Assembly (NCBI RefSeq): GCF_004919105.1
Contig: NZ_STGK01000006.1
Coordinates: 124,001-188,000, forward strand
DNA length: 64,000 bases
From: Nocardioides sp. GY 10113
GTDB lineage: Bacteria; Actinomycetota; Actinomycetes; Propionibacteriales; Nocardioidaceae
Direction: 5' to 3'
The position numbers and the translations under genes were made by a program. Below are positions 58,821 through 64,000 of this stretch, piece after piece (position 1 is the stretch's first letter; each line of letters opens with the position of its first letter). The notes under the pieces are model-generated. The model was not told the origin of the DNA. It worked only from the letters and a program-made list of their open reading frames with translations, and searched no databases.

Positions 58821-58836
58821 CCCCGACCCGGGCGGG

Positions 58837-59466
58837 TCAGCGCAGCAGCGCCGCCGCCTGCGGGGCGATCTCGCGCAGCGCCTTCCCGCGGTGGGAGATC
58901 GCGTCCTTGTCCTCCCGGGACAGCTCCGCGGTGGTCAGGCCGGGCCGGTCGTCGGCGACGAAGAGCACGTCGTAGCCGAACCCCCCGGCGCCGCGGACCT
59001 CACGGATCACCGAGCCGTCCATCCGGCCCTCGACGACCAGCTCGCGGCCGTCGGGCAGCACCAGCGCCACCGCGCACGTGAAGTGGGCGCCGCGCCGCTC
59101 GTCCGGCACGTCGGAGAGCTGGGCCAGCAGCAGCTCGTTGTTGCGCTGGTCGGACTTCGGCGGCCCGCTCCAGCGTGCCGAGAGCACGCCCGGCATCCCG
59201 TTCAGCGCGTCGACGCAGAGACCCGAGTCGTCGGCGATCGTGGCGATCCCGGTGGCGGCCACCCCGGCGCGGGCCTTGAGCAGCGCGTTGCCGGCGAAGG
59301 TCGGCTCGTCCTCGACCGGCTCGTCGAACGTCGCGACGTCGTCCAACCCGAGCACCTCGACCTCCGCCAGGTGCTCGAGGAGGATGCGGTGCATCTCCTC
59401 GAGCTTCTTGGCGTTGCGGGTGGCGACCAGGACCCGGGGGGTTTCGAGGCTCGCTTCGCTTCGCAC
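58837..59466 (-). CDS. rdgB: XTP/dITP pyrophosphatase (non-canonical purine NTPase)
   Basis: A 209-residue Ham1/RdgB enzyme that hydrolyses ITP, dITP and XTP to monophosphates, preventing their incorporation. Signatures: VLVATRNAKKLEEM at the start, ADDSGLCVDALNG, and GAGGFGYDVLFV..AELSREDKDAISHRGKAL. Same strand as rph, as usual. The natural start lies at GTG 59466 (or 59475), inside the first copy of a 34-bp tandem repeat; the protein N-terminus VRSEASLETPR is encoded partly by repeat sequence. Confidence 0.9.
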   Translation of the reverse strand: MRSEASLETPRVLVATRNAKKLEEMHRILLEHLAEVEVLGLDDVATFDEPVEDEPTFAGNALLKARAGVAATGIATIADDSGLCVDALNGMPGVLSARWSGPPKSDQRNNELLLAQLSDVPDERRGAHFTCAVALVLPDGRELVVEGRMDGSVIREVRGAGGFGYDVLFVADDRPGLTTAELSREDKDAISHRGKALREIAPQAAALLR

Positions 59467-59919
59467 CTCAACCACCGACCCGGCTCGCTTCGCTTCGCAC
59501 CTCAACCACCGACCCGGCTCGCTTCGCTTCGCACCTCAACCACCGACCCGGCTCGCTTCGCTTCGCACCTCAACCACCGACCCGGCTCGCTTCGCTTCGC
59601 ACCTCAACCACCGACCCGGCTCGCTTCGCTTCGCACCTCAACCACCGACCCGGCTCGCTTCGCTTCGCACCTCAACCACCGACCCGGCTCGCTTCGCTTC
59701 GCACCTCAACCACCGACCCGGCTCGCTTCGCTTCGCACCTCAACCACCGACCCGGCTCGCTTCGCTTCGCACCTCAACCACCGACCCGGCTCGCTTCGCT
59801 TCGCACCTCAACCACCGACCCGGCTCGCTTCGCTTCGCACCTCAACCACCGACCCGGCTCGCTTCGCTTCGCACCTCAACCACCGACCCGGCTCGCTTCG
59901 CTTCGCACCTCAACCACCG
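59448..59919. repeat. 34-bp tandem repeat, 14 copies
   Basis: Units start every 34 bp from 59448 to 59890; thirteen are complete and the last has 30 bp. By eye all copies are identical. The unit begins GGCTCGCTTCGCTTCG, continues CACCTCAACCACCG and ends ACCC. There are no spacers between copies. The array fills the gap between rph and rdgB, and its first copy overlaps the rdgB start. The flank GGGTTTCGA before the first copy suggests it grew from a dispersed intergenic repeat. Confidence 0.93.
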
Positions 59920-59928
59920 GATCCACCG

Positions 59929-60636
59929 TCAGCGCCCCAGCGCCTCGGCCTGCAGCCGGGTCAGGTCGGCGCAGCCCTTCTCGGCCAGCGCGAGCAGCGC
60001 GTCCAGCTCGGACCGGTCGAACGCGGCACCCTCGGCCGTGCCCTGCACCTCGACGAACTTGCCGTCGCCGGTCATCACCACGTTCATGTCGGTCTCGGCG
60101 CGGACGTCCTCGACGTAGGGCAGGTCCAGGCGCGGTACGCCGTCGATGATGCCGACGCTGACCGCGGCCACCGAGCCGGTGAGCGCGCCGGGCACGCCGA
60201 GCTTCGCGCAGGCGTCGGCCAGGGCGACGTAGGCGCCGGTGATCGCCGCGGTGCGGGTGCCGCCGTCGGCCTGGAGGACGTCGCAGTCGATCTGGATGGT
60301 GTTCTCGCCCAGCCTCTTGTCGTCGATCACCGCGCGCAGCGAGCGGCCGATCAGGCGGCTGATCTCGTGGGTGCGACCGCCGATCCGCCCCTTGACCGAC
60401 TCGCGGTCCGAGCGGGTGTTGGTGGCGGCCGGCAGCATCGCGTACTCGGCGGTGACCCAGCCGAGCCCGCTCCCCTTGCGCCAGCGCGGGACCCCCTCGG
60501 AGGCGGACGCGGCGCAGAGCACCCGGGTGCGGCCGAACTCGACCAGCACCGAGCCGGCCGGGTGGTCCAGCCAGTTGCGGGTGATCGTGATCGGGCGGAG
60601 TTCGTCGTCGGCGCGGCCGTCCTCACGGGTGCTCAT
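59929..60636 (-). CDS. rph: Ribonuclease PH
   Basis: A 235-residue phosphorolytic 3'-5' exoribonuclease that trims tRNA 3' ends. Signatures: [77 protein letters not shown]. The length is typical. The downstream rdgB is separated from it by the 34-bp repeat array, which begins 10 bp after this stop. Confidence 0.95.
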   Translation of the reverse strand: MSTREDGRADDELRPITITRNWLDHPAGSVLVEFGRTRVLCAASASEGVPRWRKGSGLGWVTAEYAMLPAATNTRSDRESVKGRIGGRTHEISRLIGRSLRAVIDDKRLGENTIQIDCDVLQADGGTRTAAITGAYVALADACAKLGVPGALTGSVAAVSVGIIDGVPRLDLPYVEDVRAETDMNVVMTGDGKFVEVQGTAEGAAFDRSELDALLALAEKGCADLTRLQAEALGR

Positions 60637-60695
60637 GACCCACCAAGTTAGCGGTCGCCCCGGACGTCGGTCCGGCCGGGCTCACCGCGCTCGGG

Positions 60696-61499
60696 TCACT
60701 TCACCTCGGCGCGCAGGATCCGGACCATCCCTGCCACCAGCGGCAGCACGATCCACAGCGCGGTCGAGACGAGCAGCTTGCCCCACTCCTCCGCGGTGTC
60801 GAGCTGCCAGTCGCCCAGCGGCGCGACCGCTGCCTGGAAGTTGACCCACTCCAGCAGGTCCCCCAGCCACTCGCGGATCGTGCCCACGGCGAACAGCACG
60901 ATCGGCAGCAGGTACCAGTAGAGGAAGAAGACCACGATCGCGGCCGGCGTGTTGAGCAGCAGCGCGCCGAGCGCGAAGCCGATCGCCATCGTCAGCACCT
61001 GCACCAGCGCGAAGCCGACGGTCCCGCTGACGTCGAACCGCCACGACGTCTGCTCCGGCTGGACGAGCTCGCAGAGCGAGGTCGCGACGAGCGCGATGGC
61101 GTTCATCGCCACCAGCGTGGCGACGACGTAGAGGACGGAGACCGTCAGCTTGGCCAGGACCACCCGGGTGCGCCGCGGCTCGAGGCTGAAGGTCACCATC
61201 GCGCTGCGCTGCGTCCACTCGGTGGTGACCAGCAGGATCGCCAGGACCGGAAGCAGCAGCGAGGTGATCCCTCCGGCGATGATGGCGTAGTCGCTGTAGG
61301 CGATCGAGGTGCCGTTCACCAGGGTCAGCACGAGCACGAAGCCCTCGACCAGCGCGACCAGGCCGGCGATGGCGGCCAGCAGCCAGAAGCCGGCGCGGGT
61401 GTCGTAGGACTTGCGGAACTCGACCAGCACCTGGCGCCAGAAGGGCGTCGGCGTCGTTCCGCTGACGTCGAGGTGGAACGAGGGGCTGATGGTGCTCAT
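60696..61499 (-). CDS. ABC transporter permease
   Basis: A 267-residue membrane protein with six helices, of the ABC-2 type: FRKSYDTRAGFWLL and TTEWTQRSAMVTFSLEPRRTRVVLAKL are typical of two-gene exporters. Its ATG overlaps the stop of the ATPase gene. Substrate unknown. The pair is inserted between the MBL/murI and rph genes. Confidence 0.85.
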   Translation of the reverse strand: MSTISPSFHLDVSGTTPTPFWRQVLVEFRKSYDTRAGFWLLAAIAGLVALVEGFVLVLTLVNGTSIAYSDYAIIAGGITSLLLPVLAILLVTTEWTQRSAMVTFSLEPRRTRVVLAKLTVSVLYVVATLVAMNAIALVATSLCELVQPEQTSWRFDVSGTVGFALVQVLTMAIGFALGALLLNTPAAIVVFFLYWYLLPIVLFAVGTIREWLGDLLEWVNFQAAVAPLGDWQLDTAEEWGKLLVSTALWIVLPLVAGMVRILRAEVK

Positions 61500-62407
61500 C
61501 GGGTGGCTCCGATCGCGTCGCGCTGGGTGGACGAGGTGAGGTCGAGGAAGAGGTCCTCCAACCCCGCCCCGCCGTCCCTCAGGTCGGTCAGGACGACCTG
61601 GGCGGCGAGGGCCGCCCGGCCCACCTGCTCGGGCGTGGCACCGACCCTCAGACCCGCGCCCGCCGGCTCGACCGGGTGACCGGCGGCGGCGAGCGCGGCG
61701 CCCAGGGCGGCGTTGTCGAGGGAGGTGACCAGCGTGGTGGCGACGCCACCGCGGGAGGCGAGCAGGGTGCCCTTGTCCCCCTGGGCCACGATCCGGCCGT
61801 TGCCGATCAGGATCATCTCGTCCGCGATCATCTCGACCTCGTGCAGCAGGTGGCTGGAGAGCAGCACGGTGCCGCCGCGGTCGGCGTAGGAGCGGAGCAG
61901 CCCGCGCATCCACCGGATGCCGGCCGGGTCCAGCCCGTTGGCGGGCTCGTCCAGGATCAGCACGGACGGGTCGCCGAGCAGGGCGTGCGCGATGCCCAGC
62001 CGCTGCTTCATGCCCAGCGAGTAGTTGCGCAGCCGGCGCTTGGCCTCCGCGTCGGTGAGGCCGACCAGGTGCAGCATCTCGTCGACCCGGCTCGCCGGCA
62101 GGCCCATGCTCAGGGCCCCGAGGCCGAGGATCTCCCGCCCGGTGCGGCCGGCGTGCTGCGCCGAGGCGTCCAGCAGGACGCCGACGTGGCGGCCGGGGTT
62201 GGGGATCTCGGCGAACGCGTGGCCACCGATGGTCACCGAGCCGCTGGTGCCCGGGGTGAGGCCCACCATCACGCGCATCGTGGTGGTCTTGCCGGCCCCG
62301 TTGGGTCCGAGGAAACCGGTCACCCGGCCGGGCTGGCAGACGAAGCTGACGTCCTCCACGGCGGTGAAGGCGCCGTAGCGCTTGGTCAGGTGGTCGACGA
62401 CGATCAT
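61496..62407 (-). CDS. ABC transporter ATP-binding protein
   Basis: A 303-residue ABC ATPase. Walker A GPNGAGKTTT, signature YSLGMKQRLGIAHALLG, Walker B VLILDEPANGLDPAG, switch His SSHLLHEVE. The C-terminal 80 residues form the extension common in ABC-2 exporters (DRRA/CcmA-type), ending GLEDLFLDLTSS. It works with the overlapping permease gene as an exporter, possibly for a drug or lipid. Confidence 0.88.
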   Translation of the reverse strand: MIVVDHLTKRYGAFTAVEDVSFVCQPGRVTGFLGPNGAGKTTTMRVMVGLTPGTSGSVTIGGHAFAEIPNPGRHVGVLLDASAQHAGRTGREILGLGALSMGLPASRVDEMLHLVGLTDAEAKRRLRNYSLGMKQRLGIAHALLGDPSVLILDEPANGLDPAGIRWMRGLLRSYADRGGTVLLSSHLLHEVEMIADEMILIGNGRIVAQGDKGTLLASRGGVATTLVTSLDNAALGAALAAAGHPVEPAGAGLRVGATPEQVGRAALAAQVVLTDLRDGGAGLEDLFLDLTSSTQRDAIGATR

Positions 62408-62454
62408 GGGCACAGCCTGCCGGACCGCCGCCGGGAACGCGGGATTTGGACGGT

Positions 62455-63240
62455 CTACAGGTCGTAGACGGCGCCCGCGCGCGCCAGCTCGCAGGGACCG
62501 GAGTACGACGAGCGCGCCTCGGCGAGCATCTCCTGGGCGTCGTGCCACGGCGGCACGTGGGTGACCGCCAGGCGGCGGACCCCGGCCTTCGCCGCGGTCT
62601 CCCCCGCCTCGACGCCGGTCAGGTGCAGGTGCGGAGGGTTGTCGTCGCCGTCGCGGAACGAGGCCTCGCAGAGGAACAGGTCGGCGTCGGCGGCGACGTC
62701 GAGCAGGGCCGGCGTGGGGCCCGTGTCGCCGCTGTAGGCGACCACCTTGCCGTACGCCGAGACCCGCATCGCCCAGGCCGGGACCGGGTGGTCGACCGCG
62801 GCGGGCTCGACGGTGAACGGGCCGATCCGGAACGGCTCGCCGAAGCTGCGGAACTCGAACTCCTCGCGCATGCCCGGCGACTTGGGCAGGTCGTAGGCCC
62901 GGGCCAGGCGGCGCGCCGTGCCTTTCGGCCCCCACACGGGGATCCGCGGCTGCGACCCGCTCGGGTGGTACTTGCGCAGCACGTAGTAGCTGGTCATGTC
63001 GACGCAGTGGTCGGCGTGCAGGTGGCTGATCAGCACCGCGTCCACGGCCAGCGGGTCGACGTAGCGCTGCAGGGCGCCGAGCGCGCCGTTGCCGAGGTCG
63101 AGGACCAGGGTCCACACCCGGGCGGGGTCCTCCTCGTCGACCGCCTGGACGAGGTAGCAGCTGGCCGGGGAGTCCGGCCCCGGGTAGGAGCCCGAGCACC
63201 CGACGACGGTGACCCTCATCCCGCCCTGCGGCACGCTCAT
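62455..63240 (-). CDS. MBL-fold metallohydrolase (Rv1339-like phosphodiesterase)
   Basis: A 261-residue metallo-beta-lactamase-fold enzyme with HLHADHCVD (HxHxDH), later [28 protein letters not shown] and HLTGVEAGE. The layout resembles RNase Z and cyclic-nucleotide phosphodiesterases. The mycobacterial homologue beside murI, Rv1339, degrades cAMP; the same location here supports that assignment. ATG at 63240 overlaps the murI stop (ATGA); an internal ATG at 63219 is possible. Confidence 0.85.
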   Translation of the reverse strand: MSVPQGGMRVTVVGCSGSYPGPDSPASCYLVQAVDEEDPARVWTLVLDLGNGALGALQRYVDPLAVDAVLISHLHADHCVDMTSYYVLRKYHPSGSQPRIPVWGPKGTARRLARAYDLPKSPGMREEFEFRSFGEPFRIGPFTVEPAAVDHPVPAWAMRVSAYGKVVAYSGDTGPTPALLDVAADADLFLCEASFRDGDDNPPHLHLTGVEAGETAAKAGVRRLAVTHVPPWHDAQEMLAEARSSYSGPCELARAGAVYDL

Positions 63241-64000
63241 GCGAGGCCTCCCGCGAACTGCGCCGCCGCGACCAGCTCCGGGCCGAGGAAGCGGCGTCCG
63301 ATGGTGGCGAACTCGTCCGGCGAGCCGGTGGTGGAGAACGCGTACGTCGGGTCGCCGGTCGGCCGCATCAGCCCGCGGTCGGCGAGCACGTGGTAGAGCT
63401 CCTTGGCGCTCTCCTCGGCGCTGCTGACCAGGGTGACGTCGTCGCCCATCACGTAGGAGATGACGCCGGTCAGCAGCGGGTAGTGGGTGCAGCCGAGGAT
63501 CAGCGTGTCCACGTCGAGCTCGATCAGCGGGTCCAGGTACTCGTGGGCCACGGCGAGCAGCTCGTCGCCGCCGGTGACGCCCGCCTCCACGTAGTCCACG
63601 AAGCGCGGGCAGGCGCGGGTGGTCAGCGTCAGCTGGGGCGCGGCGGCGAACGCGTCGTCGTACGCCATCGACTCGGCGGTGGCCCGGGTCGAGATCACGC
63701 CGACCCGGCCGTTGCGGGTGGCCGCGACGGCCCGCCGGGTCGCCGGCAGGATCACCTCGACCACGGGCACGTCGTAGCGCTCGCGGGCGTCGCGCAGCAT
63801 CGCCGCGCTGGCCGAGTTGCACGCGATCACCAGCGCCTTGACGCCCTGGTCGACCAGGTGGTCGAGGCACTCCAGGGCGTACTCGCGGACCTCGGCGATC
63901 GCCTTCGGGCCGTAGGGCTGGCGCGCGGTGTCCCCGAGGTAGGTGATCGACTCGTGCGGCAGTTGGTCGATCACGGATCGGGCGACCGTGAGGCCGCCGA
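63237..64000 (-). CDS. murI: Glutamate racemase (N-terminus cut by window edge)
   Basis: About 254 residues are visible; the first dozen or so, including the catalytic aspartate region, lie beyond the edge. The enzyme makes D-glutamate for peptidoglycan. Visible signatures: [14 protein letters not shown] at the edge, [13 protein letters not shown], catalytic Cys in [11 protein letters not shown] and second Cys in [11 protein letters not shown]. The next gene overlaps it by ATGA. Confidence 0.93.
   Translation of the reverse strand, partial: GGLTVARSVIDQLPHESITYLGDTARQPYGPKAIAEVREYALECLDHLVDQGVKALVIACNSASAAMLRDARERYDVPVVEVILPATRRAVAATRNGRVGVISTRATAESMAYDDAFAAAPQLTLTTRACPRFVDYVEAGVTGGDELLAVAHEYLDPLIELDVDTLILGCTHYPLLTGVISYVMGDDVTLVSSAEESAKELYHVLADRGLMRPTGDPTYAFSTTGSPDEFATIGRRFLGPELVAAAQFAGGLA

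Noticed and set aside
59448-59919. CRISPR array
   Set aside because: The 34-bp units are directly adjacent with no spacers, all copies look identical, and no cas genes are nearby. It is a plain tandem repeat.
58711-60651. Long plus-strand reading frame of about 646 codons through the repeat array
   Set aside because: It is open only because the repeat lacks stops in all frames. Its flanks are antisense to rdgB and rph, which are well recognised.

Overview
This window reads as chromosome of a high-GC actinomycete, most likely a Nocardioides-like member of the Nocardioidaceae. Supporting signs are the very high GC content, many GTG starts, a mycothiol-nitroreductase (Rv2466c-like) homologue, a GlbO-type truncated globin, EttA, a PafB/PafC-type WYL pair, a CbiMNQO metal importer behind a Nur-like box, and an rph-rdgB / murI-MBL neighbourhood typical of actinobacteria. 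Gene assignment is by reading motifs only; no database search was possible.

Layout. 1-5.7 kb: a Tat-exported protein cut by the edge, the Rv2466c-like enzyme, a CHAP cell-wall amidase and PepN. 5.7-13.9 kb: acetyltransferase, TPM-like pair, MscS channel, globin, two-hotdog thioesterase, thiolase, MarR regulator, EttA and an SSB paralogue. 14.1-18.6 kb: a tightly coupled operon of PrsW protease and two dynamin/YfjP-type GTPases. 18.7-25.7 kb: aminopeptidase P, tRNA-Arg, a secreted Ig-like protein, CPBP protease, adenosine deaminase, a MauE-DsbA redox pair and oligoribonuclease. 25.7-36.3 kb: tRNA-His, an exonuclease/CBS-nucleotidyltransferase pair, PAP2 phosphatase, a SigE-type sigma factor with partner, a two-component system with its apparent regulon (PepSY protein and a secreted protein), and a penicillin-acylase-type hydrolase.

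36.3-43.6 kb looks like an accessory island: lower GC, rare codons, gene remnants and long gaps. Its centre is a 1177-residue secreted polymorphic-toxin-like protein (calcium-binding TSP3 repeats, von Willebrand A domain, hydrophobic pre-toxin segment, C-terminal PD-(D/E)XK nuclease-like domain). Two small genes follow it with 4-bp overlaps and are candidate immunity genes. This is the best candidate for an undescribed system in the window.

43.6-64 kb returns to core functions: SDR, pirin, FAD oxidoreductase, tRNA-Lys, PPK2, DoxX, uracil permease, a metallohydrolase-DUF2786 fusion, PafB/PafC, enoyl-CoA hydratase, GroES-like and DUF3618 proteins, CbiMNQO, Bcp peroxiredoxin, tRNA-Leu, RdgB, RNase PH, an ABC exporter, an MBL hydrolase and MurI (cut by the right edge). 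Fourteen 34-bp tandem repeats lie between rph and rdgB, and the first copy covers the rdgB start.

Three regulatory patterns recur. Ten genes have a TANNNT (-10) box exactly 6 or 7 nt before the start codon, as expected for leaderless transcripts. TTCAG repeats at 11-bp steps lie upstream of the two-component genes and their two neighbours. Perfect GC-rich hairpins separate most transcription units.
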